Positions 35,574 to 46,589 of a stretch of 64,000 nt of DNA are shown piece by piece. The stretch is from the NCBI GenBank assembly GCA_009668205.1, contig WJYM01000008.1, forward strand, positions 1 to 64,000, in the 5' to 3' direction. Made by a program: the position numbers and the translations under genes. Numbering within the stretch: position 1 is the first letter of the stretch; each line of letters opens with the position of its first letter. The DNA is from Enterobacteriaceae bacterium RIT691 (GTDB lineage: Bacteria; Pseudomonadota; Gammaproteobacteria; Enterobacterales; Enterobacteriaceae). The notes below the pieces were generated by a model. It was not told the origin of the DNA. It was given only the letters and a program-made list of their open reading frames with translations, and did not search any database.

Positions 35574-36770
35574 TCAGTCCTGTTCAACCAACGCCTGCGC
35601 ACAGGCCCAGGCAGAAGCCCATGCCCACTGGAAGTTATACCCCCCCAGCCAGCCAGTCACATCCATCACTTCACCGATGAAGTAGAGCCCTGGGACTTTA
35701 CGTGCTTCCATGGACCGAGAAGAAAGTTCGTTGGTATCGACCCCACCCAGCGTGACTTCCGCCGTGCGATAACCTTCGGTGCCGTTGGGCTGTACTCGCC
35801 AGTTTGTCAGCGTCTCAACCAGCTGCGTCTGATCTTTGCTGTTCAGCTGCTTCAGCTGGACATCCGGGATCTGCCCCAGCGTTTGCAGACACTCGACCAG
35901 GCGCTTCGGTAATTGCATTGCCAGGGTATTTTTCAGGCTCTGATTCGGATGCGCATTGCGTTGTTCGTCGAGGAACGTGTCCAGATCGCAGTCGGGCACT
36001 AAGTTAATCGTGACAAACTCACCCGACTGCCAATAGCTGGAAATTTGCAGTACCGCCGGGCCGGAAAGACCGCGGTGGGTAAACAACAGGTTTTCACGGA
36101 ATACCGTGCCGTCATTTGCCGTTATCACCGAAGGCACTGAAACACCCGAGAGCACCTGCAGTTGTTCCAGCAAAGGTTTATGCAGAGTGAATGGCACCAG
36201 ACCGGCGCGCGTCGGCAGCACGTTCAGGCCAAACTGCTCGGCAATTTTATAGCCAAACGGCGAGGCACCTAAACCCGGCATCGACAGGCCGCCGCTGGCG
36301 ATCACCAGCTTTTTCGCCGCAACCGTCTCACCGTTCAGCTGTAAAACGTAGCCTTCGTCATCGCGCTCAACGCTGATAATCTCGGTACGCAGACGAGTCG
36401 TCACCTTGCCCTTCTCACATTCAGAGACCAGCATGTCGACGATTTGCTCGGCGGAGTCGTCACAAAACAGCTGGCCCAGGGTTTTCTCATGCCAGGCAAT
36501 ACCGTATTTGCCCACCAGTTCGATAAAATCCCACTGGGTATAGCGGGCCAGGGCCGATTTACAGAAATGCGGATTTTGGCTGAGGTAAGCGGCAGGCTCC
36601 ACGTACATGTTGGTGAAGTTACAGCGCCCGCCCCCGGACATTAAAATTTTGCGGCCAGGCTTTTTGCCGTTATCCAGCAGCAGCACGCGCGCGCCGGCCT
36701 GCCCCGCCTGGGCCGCACAAAACATTCCCGCCGCGCCAGCGCCGACAACAATGGCATCAAACCTTTCCAC
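35574..36770 (-). CDS. yhiN: Flavoprotein YhiN (BaiN/HI0933 family)
   Basis: A 398-residue NAD(P)/FAD-dependent oxidoreductase. The FAD loop IVVGAGAAGMFCAAQ is at about 8-22, followed by GRKILMSGGGRCNFTN near 39-54, the HI0933-family signature. The C-terminal GEVMDVTGWLGGYNFQWA closes the FAD site. The physiological substrate is unknown. Its position next to divergent pitA matches K-12. Confidence 0.93.
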   Translation of the reverse strand: MERFDAIVVGAGAAGMFCAAQAGQAGARVLLLDNGKKPGRKILMSGGGRCNFTNMYVEPAAYLSQNPHFCKSALARYTQWDFIELVGKYGIAWHEKTLGQLFCDDSAEQIVDMLVSECEKGKVTTRLRTEIISVERDDEGYVLQLNGETVAAKKLVIASGGLSMPGLGASPFGYKIAEQFGLNVLPTRAGLVPFTLHKPLLEQLQVLSGVSVPSVITANDGTVFRENLLFTHRGLSGPAVLQISSYWQSGEFVTINLVPDCDLDTFLDEQRNAHPNQSLKNTLAMQLPKRLVECLQTLGQIPDVQLKQLNSKDQTQLVETLTNWRVQPNGTEGYRTAEVTLGGVDTNELSSRSMEARKVPGLYFIGEVMDVTGWLGGYNFQWAWASAWACAQALVEQD

Positions 36771-37000
36771 ACGTCTTTCCTCTTAATCTGAATGTCGGGA
36801 AGTGTAAATTTTCCATGGCGGTAGGACCAGTCTGATTTTTTGCACAATTCAACATATCATTGATATGTATGGGGTAATTATTAACGCTGATTTCTGAACA
36901 GTGAATAATTTTCAATATAAGTCTATATTTTTCTTTGCCCGCGCCGCGTTTGTCCACGATAATGCGCCGCGTTCATGTCCTCAAAATGGCGTAACGTCCT

Positions 37001-38500
37001 ATGCTACATTTGTTTGCCGGCCTGGATTTACATACCGGGCTTTTGTTATTGCTTGCTCTGGGGTTTGTGTTGTTCTACGAAGCGATTAATGGCTTCCATG
37101 ACACTGCAAATGCCGTTGCGACTGTTATCTACACCCGTGCTATGCGTTCTCAGCTGGCGGTGGTGATGGCAGCCATCTTCAACTTCTTTGGCGTGCTGTT
37201 AGGCGGTCTGAGCGTGGCCTATGCGATTGTGCATATGCTGCCAACGGATCTTCTGCTGAACATGGGCTCTGCTCATGGTCTCGCCATGGTCTTCTCTATG
37301 CTGCTGGCAGCGATTATCTGGAACCTCGGAACCTGGTATTTCGGCCTTCCGGCATCCAGCTCTCACACCCTTATCGGCGCTATTATCGGGATTGGCTTAA
37401 CCAATGCTCTGATGACCGGCACCTCCGTGGTTGATGCGCTGAACATTCCAAAAGTGATCGGGATTTTCGCTTCGCTTATCATCTCGCCGATTGTCGGCCT
37501 GGTGATTGCAGGCGGTTTGATTTTCCTGCTGCGTCGCTATTGGAGTGGCACCAAAAAACGCGCGCGTATCCACATGACGCCAGCGGAACGTGAAAAGATG
37601 GATGGCAAGAAAAAGCCACCTTTCTGGACACGTATCGCGCTTATCCTTTCTGCTATTGGTGTTTCGTTCTCTCACGGTGCCAACGACGGACAGAAAGGCA
37701 TTGGTCTGGTGATGCTGGTTCTGATTGGCGTAGCACCGGCAGGTTTCGTGGTGAACATGAATGCTTCCGGCTATGAAATCACCCGGACTCGCGATGCCGT
37801 GAATAACGTGGAAACCTATTTCCAGCAGCATCCTGATTTGCTGAAAAAGGCGACCGGTGTGGATCAGCTGATTCCTTCCCCGGACACCTCTTCAACGACG
37901 CCTGGCGAGTTCCATTGTCACCCGGCTAACACCATGAACGCGCTGAACCGCGTGAAAGGTATGCTGAGTAACAACGTTGAAAGCTACGACAAACTGACTA
38001 TCGATCAGCGCAGCCAGCTGCGTCGCATCATGCTGTGCATCTCTGACACGACGGATAAAGTCGCGAAGCTGCCTGACGTGAGCAATGACGATCAGCGTCT
38101 GCTGAAGAAACTCAAAACCGATATGCTGAATACCATCGAGTACGCGCCAATCTGGATTATCATGGCCGTCGCGCTGGCGCTGGGCATTGGTACCATGATC
38201 GGCTGGCGCCGCGTGGCGACCACCATCGGTGAGAAAATCGGTAAGAAAGGCATGACCTATGCACAGGGCATGTCCGCTCAGATGACCGCTGCGGTGTCTA
38301 TCGGTCTGGCAAGCTATACCGGCATGCCGGTTTCCACCACACACGTGCTGTCGTCCTCTGTTGCGGGTACGATGCTCGTTGACGGTGGCGGCCTGCAGCG
38401 CAGAACCGTGACCAGTATCCTGATGGCATGGGTGCTCACCCTGCCTGCGGCGATTCTGCTGTCCGGCGGTCTGTACTGGATTAGCCTGAAACTGATCTAA
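37001..38500 (+). CDS. pitA: Low-affinity inorganic phosphate transporter PitA
   Basis: A 499-residue Pit-family phosphate (metal-phosphate):proton symporter. The family repeats are visible: [14 protein letters not shown] near 30-43 in the N-terminal half, and [14 protein letters not shown] in the middle, with a long cytoplasmic loop between about 180 and 390. About ten membrane helices are predicted. It imports metal-phosphate and also zinc and other cations in E. coli. It is monocistronic with a strong terminator after it. Confidence 0.96.
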   Translation: MLHLFAGLDLHTGLLLLLALGFVLFYEAINGFHDTANAVATVIYTRAMRSQLAVVMAAIFNFFGVLLGGLSVAYAIVHMLPTDLLLNMGSAHGLAMVFSMLLAAIIWNLGTWYFGLPASSSHTLIGAIIGIGLTNALMTGTSVVDALNIPKVIGIFASLIISPIVGLVIAGGLIFLLRRYWSGTKKRARIHMTPAEREKMDGKKKPPFWTRIALILSAIGVSFSHGANDGQKGIGLVMLVLIGVAPAGFVVNMNASGYEITRTRDAVNNVETYFQQHPDLLKKATGVDQLIPSPDTSSTTPGEFHCHPANTMNALNRVKGMLSNNVESYDKLTIDQRSQLRRIMLCISDTTDKVAKLPDVSNDDQRLLKKLKTDMLNTIEYAPIWIIMAVALALGIGTMIGWRRVATTIGEKIGKKGMTYAQGMSAQMTAAVSIGLASYTGMPVSTTHVLSSSVAGTMLVDGGGLQRRTVTSILMAWVLTLPAAILLSGGLYWISLKLI

Positions 38501-38516
38501 TCGTTTCAGAGACAAC

Positions 38517-38547
38517 AAAAACGGGTCGATTATCGACCCGTTTTTTT
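38517..38547. terminator. Bidirectional terminator pitA / uspB
   Basis: AAAACGGGTCGAT pairs with ATCGACCCGTTTT and T-runs occur on both strands. It lies between the convergent pitA and uspB ends and should serve both. Confidence 0.9.
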
Positions 38548-38565
38548 ATGCCTCATCGCCAGAAA

Positions 38566-38901
38566 TCAGTGCCAAATCATCAGCGCGACCATGCTGATAA
38601 TCACCAGCCCACACAGGGCGCTGGTTAACACGAATTGACGGCGAACGCGCTCACAGCGGCGAATAAACTCATCATCATGATGATCGCGGTAACGCTGCGC
38701 GTAGATATACCACACCAGACGCACCTGTTTGCCAGGCTGACCGTGGGAGGTGAAAAAACCTCCGCCATCCACATACTGATAGAGCAAGGGATCGCAACCA
38801 CGGAGCACCACCAACAACGCGCGCAGCGATGAGAAATAGCGCGCCATATTTACCACACAAACAATACATAAAGCCCAAAACAGTGCGACAGTGCTTACCA
38901 T
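38566..38901 (-). CDS. uspB: Universal stress protein B
   Basis: A 111-residue membrane protein that is nearly identical to E. coli UspB, with helices at about 1-20 and 88-108 and a conserved central block [15 protein letters not shown]. In E. coli it is sigma-S controlled and protects stationary cells against ethanol. I chose ATG 38901, which follows AGGAGG, over an in-frame start 24 bases upstream, because it matches the known N-terminus. Confidence 0.95.
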   Translation of the reverse strand: MVSTVALFWALCIVCVVNMARYFSSLRALLVVLRGCDPLLYQYVDGGGFFTSHGQPGKQVRLVWYIYAQRYRDHHDDEFIRRCERVRRQFVLTSALCGLVIISMVALMIWH

Positions 38902-39022
38902 ACCTCCTCCCCGGCGCCCGCCCACGGAGACTCCCTCCGGGACTACCGCACCCCGAAACTCGACAGACAGTCAGTGAAAGAGTGTGAAGCTGGTCACATT
39001 AAACTATTCGACCGGCTCATTA

Positions 39023-39033
39023 AATAGTGTAGA
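39023..39033 (-). promoter_or_regulatory. Sigma-S like -10 element of uspB
   Basis: On the - strand this reads TCTACACTATT, close to the sigma-S extended -10 (TCTAYACTTAA). It is about 120 bases before the uspB start. E. coli uspB is known to depend on RpoS. Confidence 0.55.
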
Positions 39034-39198
39034 AGATGGCTCCCTTTTTTTGCCACATCCTTAATCGTTATCAATAGCTAAACTGGAAAGATTTGTTTAA
39101 CTGATTGGTGATCAAGGCACATTGACGTCGCCAGATGGTCGTTTTAATGTTGAGTTGTCTACACTTAGTCATTAATCACTTAAGGAAGGAGTAACACT

Positions 39199-39636
39199 AT
39201 GGCTTATAAACACATTCTTATCGCGGTTGACCTCTCACCGGAAAGCAAGGTACTGGTCGATAAAGCAGTCTCTATGGCGCGCCCCTACAACGCGAAAGTT
39301 TCCCTGATTCATGTCGATGTGAATTACTCCGATCTCTACACCGGCCTGATTGACGTTAACCTTGGCGACATGCAGAAGCGCATTTCTGAAGAAACTCATC
39401 ACGCCTTGTCTGAGCTTTCCACCAATGCGGGCTATCCGATTACTGAAACCCTGAGCGGTAGCGGCGACCTCGGCCAGGTGCTGGTTGATGCCATTAAGAA
39501 ATACGATATGGATTTGGTGGTCTGTGGGCACCATCAGGATTTCTGGAGCAAGCTGATGTCTTCTGCTCGCCAGCTGATTAACACCGTGCACGTGGATATG
39601 CTGATTGTTCCGCTGCGTGATGAAGAAGAAGAGTAG
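39199..39636 (+). CDS. uspA: Universal stress protein A
   Basis: A 145-residue UspA-family cytoplasmic protein starting [16 protein letters not shown], with the same start and length as E. coli UspA within one residue. AAGGAAGGAG lies just before the start. It is induced by growth arrest and many stresses in E. coli. A TCTACACTTAG element at 39158-39168 could be part of its promoter. It is divergent from uspB. Confidence 0.97.
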   Translation: MAYKHILIAVDLSPESKVLVDKAVSMARPYNAKVSLIHVDVNYSDLYTGLIDVNLGDMQKRISEETHHALSELSTNAGYPITETLSGSGDLGQVLVDAIKKYDMDLVVCGHHQDFWSKLMSSARQLINTVHVDMLIVPLRDEEEE

Positions 39637-39645
39637 TTAAGTGTT

Positions 39646-39736
39646 GCCCGATGGCGGCTACGCCTTACCGGGCCTGCAAAGCAGCATGACAGAAAACGTA
39701 GGCCGGGTAAGGCGACGCCGCCACCCGGCTTTTTTA
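39646..39736. repeat. BIME: two inverted REP elements
   Basis: REP copies in opposite orientation lie at 39646-39673 (GCCCGATGGCGGCTACGCC...) and about 39698-39729 (GTAGGCCGGGTAAGGCG...). They fill the gap between the uspA stop and the rsmJ stop. The second is followed by a T-run and may act as a terminator for uspA. Confidence 0.9.
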
Positions 39737-40486
39737 TTCCGGCGTACCGGCATAAATATCAAACCGGTGCCCTTTGGTGGTCACCGCATTGGTTGTCGCG
39801 ACGTCTGCCAGCGGCGGCGCATAGTCCGGGCGCTTAACCACCACACGTTTAAGCGCTAACTGACGCGCGGGCTCCAGTAAACCATCGGCATCCAGATCGG
39901 GCCCCACCAGAGACTGAAACACCCGCATCTCCTTTTTCACCAGCGCGCTTTTCTGCTTATGTGGGAACATCGGGTCGAGATACACCACCTGCGGGCGCGG
40001 CGTGATATCCGTGAGCGCAGTCAGGCTGGAAGCATGAATCAGCTGTAAACGATCCTGCAGCCATGGGCCGATTTCCGGGTCGGCATAGCCACGCGCAAGG
40101 CCGTCATCCAGTAATGCTGCCACTACCGGATTGCGTTCGAGCATTCGCACCCGACACCCCACCGACGCCAGCACAAAGGCGTCACGCCCCAGCCCAGCCG
40201 TCGCATCCACCACGTCGGGCAGATAGCTGCCTTTGACGCCGACGGCTTTCGCCACCGCCTCACCACGACCGCCGCCAAATTTACGGCGATGCGCCATCGC
40301 GCCGCCCACGAAATCGACAAAGATCCCGCCGAGCTTTGGCTCATCGCGTTTACGTAGCTCCAGATGCTCCGGCGTTAACGCCAGCGCCATCAGGTTATCG
40401 GCATCGTGCTCCAGCCCCCAGCGGGCAGCAAGAACAGATAAGGCGCCATCGCTGGCGCCTGATTCATTGAGTAAACAGATTTTCAC
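39734..40486 (-). CDS. rsmJ: 16S rRNA m2G1516 methyltransferase RsmJ
   Basis: A 250-residue SAM-dependent methyltransferase. [17 protein letters not shown] near 105-121 is the SAM-binding block and [10 protein letters not shown] is the catalytic region. It methylates G1516 of 16S rRNA. The start is GTG at 40486, as the N-terminus KICLLNESG then aligns with the known protein. It starts 7 bases after the prlC stop, so the two share a transcript. Confidence 0.94.
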   Translation of the reverse strand: MKICLLNESGASDGALSVLAARWGLEHDADNLMALALTPEHLELRKRDEPKLGGIFVDFVGGAMAHRRKFGGGRGEAVAKAVGVKGSYLPDVVDATAGLGRDAFVLASVGCRVRMLERNPVVAALLDDGLARGYADPEIGPWLQDRLQLIHASSLTALTDITPRPQVVYLDPMFPHKQKSALVKKEMRVFQSLVGPDLDADGLLEPARQLALKRVVVKRPDYAPPLADVATTNAVTTKGHRFDIYAGTPE

Positions 40487-40493
40487 GAAACGC

Positions 40494-42536
40494 TTAACCC
40501 TTGATGCCGTAGTGCTCAAGCATGGCATCGAGTTTTGGCTCACGGCCACGGAAGCGTTTGAACAGCGTCATCGGCTCTTCAGAACCGCCACGGCTCAGAA
40601 TGTTGTCGAGGAACGACTGCCCGGTTTCGCGGTTGAAAATCCCTTCCTCTTCGAAACGAGAGAACGCATCGGCCGCCAGCACGTCGGCCCACAGGTAGCT
40701 GTAGTAACCCGCGGCATAACCCCCCGCAAAGATATGGCTAAACGCATGTGGGAAACGGCCCCATGACGGACCCGGCACCACGGCCACCTGCTTCTTGATT
40801 TCAGCCAGGGTGTCGAGAATTTTCGCGCCCTGCTGCGGGTTAAATTCCGCGTGCAGACGGAAATCGAACAGGCCGAACTCCAGCTGGCGCAGTACGAACA
40901 TCGCCGCCTGGTAGTTTTTCGCCGCCAGCATTTTCTCCAGCAGTTCTTTCGGCAGTGGCTCACCAGTCTCGAAATGCCCGGAGATAAACGCCAGTGCGTC
41001 CGGCTCCCAGCACCAGTTCTCCATAAACTGGCTTGGCAGTTCGACGGCGTCCCACGGCACACCGCTGATACCGGATACCCCTGCCGCTTCTACACGGGTC
41101 AGCATATGGTGCAGACCGTGGCCAAATTCGTGGAACAGGGTGATCACTTCATCGTGGGTAAACAGGGCAGGCTTGCCGTTGACCGGACGGTTGAAGTTAC
41201 AGGTGAGATAGGCCACCGGTTTTTGCAGTGAACCGTCTGCTTTGCGCATTTGGCCGACGCAGTCGTCCATCCATGCGCCGCCACGCTTGTGTTCGCGGGC
41301 GTACAAATCCAGGTAGAAACTGCCGCGCAGTTCGTTTTTCTCGTCATACAGTTCGAAGAAACGGACTTCCGGATTCCAGATATCGATATCGGTTCGCTCT
41401 TTGGCGGTGATGCCATAAATGCGCTTAACGACTTCGAACAGGCCGTTAACGGCTTTGTTTTCCGGGAAATACGGGCGAAGCTGTTCATCGCTGATGCTGT
41501 ACAAATGTTGTTTCTGTTTTTCGCTGTAGTAGGCGATATCCCACGGGTCCAGCTCATCAACGCCAAATTCTGCTTTCGCGTAGGCACGCAGCTGCGCCAG
41601 CTCTTTCTCACCCTGAGGACGCGCGCGTTTTGCCAGATCGGTCAGGAAGTCGAGCACCTGCTGAGGATTTTCCGCCATTTTGGTGGCGAGCGATTTAAAC
41701 GCATAGCTTTCAAAGCCCAGGAGCTGCGCCAGCTCATGACGCAGAGAGAGGATCTCTTCCATCACCGGGCTGTTATCCCACTTACCAGCGTTCGGCCCCT
41801 GGTCAGAGGCCCGCGTGGTATACGCGCGATACATCTCTTCGCGCAGCGCTTTGTTGTCGCAGTAAGTCATCACCGGCAGGTAGCTCGGGATATCCAGCGT
41901 TAACAGATAGCCTTCCTGCTCTTTGGCCTGTGCCTGAGCCTGTGCCGCCGCCAGTGCGCTTTCCGGCATACCGGCAAGTTCGGCTTCATCGGTCACCAGC
42001 TTGTTCCAGCCCATGGTGGCATCCAGTACGTTGTTGCTGTACTGGTTACCCAGTTCAGACAGGCGCGCAGCGATTTCACCGTAGCGCTTCTGCTGCTCTT
42101 TTGGCAGGCCAATCCCGGACAGCTCAAAGTCACGCAGCGCGTTATCCACTGCCTTTTTCTGCGCCACGTTCAAAACGTCGTAATTCGCCCCCTCGCGCAG
42201 ATCGCGATAGGCCTGATACAGCCCTTCATGCTGACCAACCCAGGTGCTGTACTCGGACAGCAGCGGCAGCGTTTGCTCATAGGCTTCGCGCAGCTCCGGG
42301 CTGTTTTTTACGGAATTCAGGTGGCTGATAGGGGAGAAAATACGGCCCAGCACATCGTCCACTTCCGCCAGTTTCTGGCAGAGATTTTCCCAGCTATAGG
42401 GCGCGCCTTGCGCCACCGCGCTCTCTACCGCCGCGCGGCAATCTTCAAGCGCTTTGGTGACCGCAGGAACCACATGTTCAGGCTGAATCTGAGAAAACGG
42501 AGGCAGTTCGAAAGGCGTCAGTAAGGGATTGGTCAT
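40494..42536 (-). CDS. prlC: Oligopeptidase A
   Basis: A 680-residue M3-family zinc oligopeptidase, the same length as E. coli PrlC. The zinc motif HEFGHGLHH lies near residue 470. It degrades cleaved signal peptides and other short peptides in the cytoplasm. I chose ATG 42536 ([10 protein letters not shown]) over upstream in-frame starts because it gives the known N-terminus. It forms an operon with rsmJ and is preceded by a sigma-32 type promoter. Confidence 0.97.
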   Translation of the reverse strand: MTNPLLTPFELPPFSQIQPEHVVPAVTKALEDCRAAVESAVAQGAPYSWENLCQKLAEVDDVLGRIFSPISHLNSVKNSPELREAYEQTLPLLSEYSTWVGQHEGLYQAYRDLREGANYDVLNVAQKKAVDNALRDFELSGIGLPKEQQKRYGEIAARLSELGNQYSNNVLDATMGWNKLVTDEAELAGMPESALAAAQAQAQAKEQEGYLLTLDIPSYLPVMTYCDNKALREEMYRAYTTRASDQGPNAGKWDNSPVMEEILSLRHELAQLLGFESYAFKSLATKMAENPQQVLDFLTDLAKRARPQGEKELAQLRAYAKAEFGVDELDPWDIAYYSEKQKQHLYSISDEQLRPYFPENKAVNGLFEVVKRIYGITAKERTDIDIWNPEVRFFELYDEKNELRGSFYLDLYAREHKRGGAWMDDCVGQMRKADGSLQKPVAYLTCNFNRPVNGKPALFTHDEVITLFHEFGHGLHHMLTRVEAAGVSGISGVPWDAVELPSQFMENWCWEPDALAFISGHFETGEPLPKELLEKMLAAKNYQAAMFVLRQLEFGLFDFRLHAEFNPQQGAKILDTLAEIKKQVAVVPGPSWGRFPHAFSHIFAGGYAAGYYSYLWADVLAADAFSRFEEEGIFNRETGQSFLDNILSRGGSEEPMTLFKRFRGREPKLDAMLEHYGIKG

Positions 42537-42601
42537 TAGCGCGGTCCTTTGAAAATGTGAATGTCTCAGCGCACGTTCCGGCGCTTTACCGATTACTAGC
42601 A

Positions 42602-42629
42602 CAATGGGGTTAAGTGTAGAGGATTTCAA
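42602..42629 (-). promoter_or_regulatory. Sigma-32 (heat shock) type promoter of prlC
   Basis: On the - strand TTGAAA (42629-42624), a 14-base spacer and CCCCATTG (42609-42602) match the sigma-32 consensus. Heat-shock control of prlC is known in E. coli. The spacer also contains TCTACACTTAA, a sigma-S like -10. Confidence 0.75.
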
Positions 42630-42691
42630 TGCCGTAGGCAGCGGAAAGGCTTATCGTTGCGATAAACCTTTCCCGGAATTCTCACGCCCGC

Positions 42692-43963
42692 TTACTGCAT
42701 TTTTAGGCCCGCCGCATAGGCCGCTGACAGGTCAAGCCTCTGCCAGAACTGCTGCTCCGGCGTTGAACCGGAAAGCGGATACCCTGCTGGTAACGCAGTG
42801 CTGACCATCAATTCCCGCCGCTTCGCCGCCGACAGCGTGGGCAACGCACTTTCCAGCAGCACTTCAGCGCCTTTCGGCACCTTGAGTTTTTGCTGACTGC
42901 TTTTTTGCGCGGGCAGGTTATACGTCAGCGTAAAGCGATAAAAATCTTTCATTTCCGGCTCGCGGTACGGGTCATCTTTGCCGTTGGTTTTGGCACATTC
43001 CGCAATCGTGGCTCCGCACTCTTTTTCCAGCGCCGCGCGCAGTTCATCGCGCGCCTCCTTAAACAGCGCCTGATAGGCAGGATCGTTAAGGTAATAAGCC
43101 ACATTGTTTTCGGCGATCATTCTTGAGCCCATCACATCCAGCGGATAATGCACCCCCAGCACCACCCGGGAGTAGCCGTAGCGTACGCCGCGAACCACTA
43201 ACGAGGCGTAGCGCTCTGGGAGCATCTGCGCCACCAACAGCGCATCGGTTACGCCAGTATTGGTATGCCCGCTGGGAAACGAGCCGCCGTCGGCACGGTA
43301 GGGATGCCTGTCTTTGACCACGATATCATCCGGAACGAGATAAATGCCGCTTCCCTGCACCAGAAAGGGCCGTTCGTAATTAAAGTGTTTCTTCGCTGCA
43401 CCGGTGCTGACTTCACTGGCTTTGATCAGCGCCGCAGCTTTGCTTAACTCACCCTTGCCGTAGGCCGTGAGAAACGCATTTCCCAGACGCGGCCCGAGCG
43501 CATCGCTTAAAAACCACAGGAAGCTGATGCCTTCTGCATCCATCAGCGCCTGATGGCGCAGGGTTTGCGTGGCATCCTGGTTGATGACGATAACGGTCTG
43601 CAGGTTCGCTTTCAGCGTGTCGACCGGGAGATCGCTAAAACCGGACAGTAGCGCAATGCCAGCCTGTTGCCGTGATGAGGTCTGGAAGTCATAGCCGCTG
43701 GCCTTTAACCATCCACCATCAGCCAACGCCGCAGACTGCGTGGCTTTTTCAAGGTTATCGCGGCTAAGGGTGGCGGCATTCCCCTGCAGCGATTTGCGCA
43801 GTGCGATCAGTACCCGCTGTTCAAGCTGCACGTAAGTCGAAGAATCCGCCGCCGAGGTGACATCATCCGCCGCAGACGACGACCCCGGAATCGACATCTC
43901 TTTGGCCAACCCTGGCTGACTTAACAGCAGCACTAAAACGAACAGAAACAGGCGTTTTTTCAT
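42692..43963 (-). CDS. Periplasmic PAP2-type acid phosphatase
   Basis: A 423-residue exported phosphatase. The signal peptide ends near LA/KE at residue 20. The three PAP2 motifs are present in order: K-x6-RP in KKHFNYERPF, PSGHTN, and SR-x5-H-x3-D in SRVVLGVHYPLD. It resembles class A nonspecific acid phosphatases such as PhoN and PhoC, but is longer, with N- and C-terminal extensions. It probably frees phosphate from periplasmic esters. It is accessory at this locus: K-12 goes directly from prlC to rlmJ. Confidence 0.9.
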   Translation of the reverse strand: MKKRLFLFVLVLLLSQPGLAKEMSIPGSSSAADDVTSAADSSTYVQLEQRVLIALRKSLQGNAATLSRDNLEKATQSAALADGGWLKASGYDFQTSSRQQAGIALLSGFSDLPVDTLKANLQTVIVINQDATQTLRHQALMDAEGISFLWFLSDALGPRLGNAFLTAYGKGELSKAAALIKASEVSTGAAKKHFNYERPFLVQGSGIYLVPDDIVVKDRHPYRADGGSFPSGHTNTGVTDALLVAQMLPERYASLVVRGVRYGYSRVVLGVHYPLDVMGSRMIAENNVAYYLNDPAYQALFKEARDELRAALEKECGATIAECAKTNGKDDPYREPEMKDFYRFTLTYNLPAQKSSQQKLKVPKGAEVLLESALPTLSAAKRRELMVSTALPAGYPLSGSTPEQQFWQRLDLSAAYAAGLKMQ

Positions 43964-44111
43964 TTTTTATCCCGTGGTGAAAGGCACCGAGCCCTCTTAG
44001 TGTTGGTCGATTTTGCGCTCCCTGCCAGGGGATCGTGCAGCATCAGCGGTAATCCTGCGCAATCTACGGTAAACTGTCGGCAATGTTTATTATTTCGGAA
44101 CACCCGTATCC

Positions 44112-44954
44112 ATGCTCAGTTATCGCCACAGCTTTCATGCCGGCAACCATGCCGACGTCCTTAAACACACCGTTCAAAGCCTGATCATTGAGTCGCTGAA
44201 AGAGAAAGAAAAGCCGTTTCTCTATCTCGATACCCATGCTGGTGCCGGGCGCTATCAGTTGAGCGGTGAGCATGCTGAGCGTACGGGTGAATACCTTGAA
44301 GGCATCGCCCGCATCTGGCAGCAGGATGATCTGCCTGCGGAATTAGAGCCGTACATCAACGTGGTGAGTCATTTCAACCGTAGCGGCCAGCTGCGCTACT
44401 ACCCGGGTTCGCCGCTGATTGCCCGTCAGCTTATGCGTGAGCAGGACAGCCTTGAGCTGACCGAACTGCACCCCAGCGACTTCCCGCTGCTGCGTTCCGA
44501 ATTCCAGAAAGACGACCGCGCCCGTGTGGCGAAGGCCGATGGCTATCAGCAGCTGAAGGCTAAACTGCCACCCGCTTCTCGTCGTGGACTGATTCTTATC
44601 GACCCGCCTTATGAAATTAAAACCGATTACCAGGCCGTTGTGACCGGCATCAACGAAGGCTATAAGCGTTTCGCGACCGGCACTTACGCACTGTGGTATC
44701 CGGTGGTATTGCGTGCGCAAATCAAACGCATGGTGAAAGATCTGGAAGCCACCGGCATTCGCCGCATTCTGCAAATTGAGCTGGCGGTGCGCCCGGACAG
44801 CGATCAGCGTGGCATGACCGCATCGGGCATGATCGTTATCAATCCACCGTGGAAGCTGGAACAGCAGATGAACAACGTGCTGCCATGGCTGCACAAAAAG
44901 CTGGTCCCTGCGGGTACCGGACACGCTACCGTCAGTTGGATCGTGCCTGAGTAA
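44112..44954 (+). CDS. rlmJ: 23S rRNA m6A2030 methyltransferase RlmJ
   Basis: A 280-residue methyltransferase, the length of E. coli RlmJ. It starts [19 protein letters not shown]. The catalytic motif IDPPYE is near residue 165. It methylates A2030 of 23S rRNA. It lies 70 bases before gor, as in E. coli. Confidence 0.96.
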   Translation: MLSYRHSFHAGNHADVLKHTVQSLIIESLKEKEKPFLYLDTHAGAGRYQLSGEHAERTGEYLEGIARIWQQDDLPAELEPYINVVSHFNRSGQLRYYPGSPLIARQLMREQDSLELTELHPSDFPLLRSEFQKDDRARVAKADGYQQLKAKLPPASRRGLILIDPPYEIKTDYQAVVTGINEGYKRFATGTYALWYPVVLRAQIKRMVKDLEATGIRRILQIELAVRPDSDQRGMTASGMIVINPPWKLEQQMNNVLPWLHKKLVPAGTGHATVSWIVPE

Positions 44955-45024
44955 TCACAACCATCGGTGGAACCTATGGATTCCAGGTATACAATCGCGG
45001 CAATCAACGATTAAGGAAGAAGCT

Positions 45025-46377
45025 ATGACTAAGCATTATGACTACATCGCAATCGGCGGCGGCAGCGGCGGCATCGCCTCTATCAACCGCGCCGCTATGT
45101 ATGGCCAGAAATGTGCGCTGATTGAAGCCAAAGAACTGGGCGGCACCTGCGTTAACGTCGGCTGCGTGCCAAAGAAAGTGATGTGGCATGCTGCCCAAAT
45201 CCGCGAAGCGATTCATATGTATGGCCCGGATTACGGCTTCGATACCACCATTAATCACTTCGACTGGAATAAACTGGTTTCCAGTCGTAGCGCCTACATC
45301 GACCGCATCCACACCTCGTACGATAACGTGCTGGGCAAAAATAAAGTAGATGTGATCAAAGGCTTTGCGCGCTTCGTGGATGCGAAAACCCTCGAAGTGA
45401 ACGGCGAGCTGCTGACAGCCGATCATATCCTGATTGCCACCGGTGGTCGTCCAAGCCACCCGAACATTCCCGGCGTGGAATACGGTATCGATTCTGACGG
45501 CTTCTTCGAACTGCCCGCGCTGCCAAAACGCGTTGCGGTGGTGGGTGCTGGCTATATCGCCGTCGAACTGGCTGGCGTGATCAACGGTCTGGGCGCTGAA
45601 ACGCACCTGTTCGTGCGCAAACACGCGCCGCTGCGCAGCTTCGATCCGCTGATCGTCGAAACGCTGGTCGAAGTGATGGCCGCCGAAGGCCCTACGCTGC
45701 ACACCCAGGCTATCCCGAAAGCGGTGGTGAAAAACGCTGACGGTAGCCTGACCCTGACGCTGGAAGATGGCCGCAGCCAGACCGTGGATTGCCTGATTTG
45801 GGCGATTGGTCGTGAGCCAGAAACCAACAACTTCAACCTCGGCGTGACCGGCGTGAAAACCAACGACAAAGGCTACATCGTTGTCGATAAATTCCAGAAC
45901 ACCAATATCCCGGGTATCTACGCTGTCGGCGATAACACCGGTGCGGTTGAGCTGACACCCGTCGCGGTTGCGGCAGGCCGCCGTCTTTCCGAGCGTCTGT
46001 TTAACAACAAGCCGGAAGAACATCTGGATTACAGCAACATTGCGACCGTGGTCTTCAGCCATCCACCGATTGGGACTGTGGGTCTGACGGAACCGCAGGC
46101 GCGCGAGCAGTTTGGCGACGATGCCGTGAAGGTCTATAAATCGTCCTTTACCGCCATGTACACCGCCGTCACGTCGCACCGTCAGCCTTGCCGTATGAAG
46201 CTGGTCTGCGTCGGTCCTGAAGAGAAGATCGTGGGGATTCACGGTATCGGTTTTGGTATGGATGAAATGCTGCAAGGCTTCGCCGTGGCGCTGAAAATGG
46301 GCGCGACCAAAAAAGATTTCGATAACACCGTGGCTATCCACCCGACTGCGGCGGAAGAGTTCGTTACCATGCGTTAA
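45025..46377 (+). CDS. gor: Glutathione reductase
   Basis: A 450-residue FAD/NADPH disulfide reductase. The FAD loop GGGSGGIAS, the redox pair Cys42-Cys47 in [13 protein letters not shown], the NADPH loop VGAGYIAVE and the C-terminal [12 protein letters not shown] with the catalytic His are all present. It reduces oxidised glutathione in the cytoplasm. AAGGAAG precedes the ATG. Two hairpin terminators follow. Confidence 0.97.
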   Translation: MTKHYDYIAIGGGSGGIASINRAAMYGQKCALIEAKELGGTCVNVGCVPKKVMWHAAQIREAIHMYGPDYGFDTTINHFDWNKLVSSRSAYIDRIHTSYDNVLGKNKVDVIKGFARFVDAKTLEVNGELLTADHILIATGGRPSHPNIPGVEYGIDSDGFFELPALPKRVAVVGAGYIAVELAGVINGLGAETHLFVRKHAPLRSFDPLIVETLVEVMAAEGPTLHTQAIPKAVVKNADGSLTLTLEDGRSQTVDCLIWAIGREPETNNFNLGVTGVKTNDKGYIVVDKFQNTNIPGIYAVGDNTGAVELTPVAVAAGRRLSERLFNNKPEEHLDYSNIATVVFSHPPIGTVGLTEPQAREQFGDDAVKVYKSSFTAMYTAVTSHRQPCRMKLVCVGPEEKIVGIHGIGFGMDEMLQGFAVALKMGATKKDFDNTVAIHPTAAEEFVTMR

Positions 46378-46384
46378 CTGTTCG

Positions 46385-46406
46385 GACCCCGTGCCTTCAC
46401 GGGGTC
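46385..46406 (+). terminator. First hairpin after gor
   Basis: GACCCCGTG (46385-46393) pairs perfectly with CACGGGGTC (46398-46406), 7 bases after the gor stop. No long T-run follows, so the next hairpin may do the main work. Confidence 0.6.
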
Positions 46407-46427
46407 TGAATGCTTTGCCCGCAACTC

Positions 46428-46457
46428 AAAACCAATGGATTGATTTCATTGGTTTTT
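46428..46457 (+). terminator. Second, Rho-independent terminator after gor
   Basis: A 10-bp stem AAAACCAATG / CATTGGTTTT with a 9-base loop runs directly into T residues. This is a standard intrinsic terminator. Confidence 0.8.
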
Positions 46458-46589
46458 ATAATTATTTGTTTATTTTTAGACATTTCTCCCCTACCCCCAC
46501 CCTGCACATAAATTAAAATCTCTAAAGCACTAAGCCGATTCTCGTTATGGCAAATGCTCCCTGTTTTATTTTTGTGAGGTTGTAACGCA

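Noticed and set aside
45004-46341. 445-residue frame on the - strand inside gor
   Set aside because: Opposite the complete and motif-rich gor gene; composition is His-, Gln- and Arg-rich with no domain.
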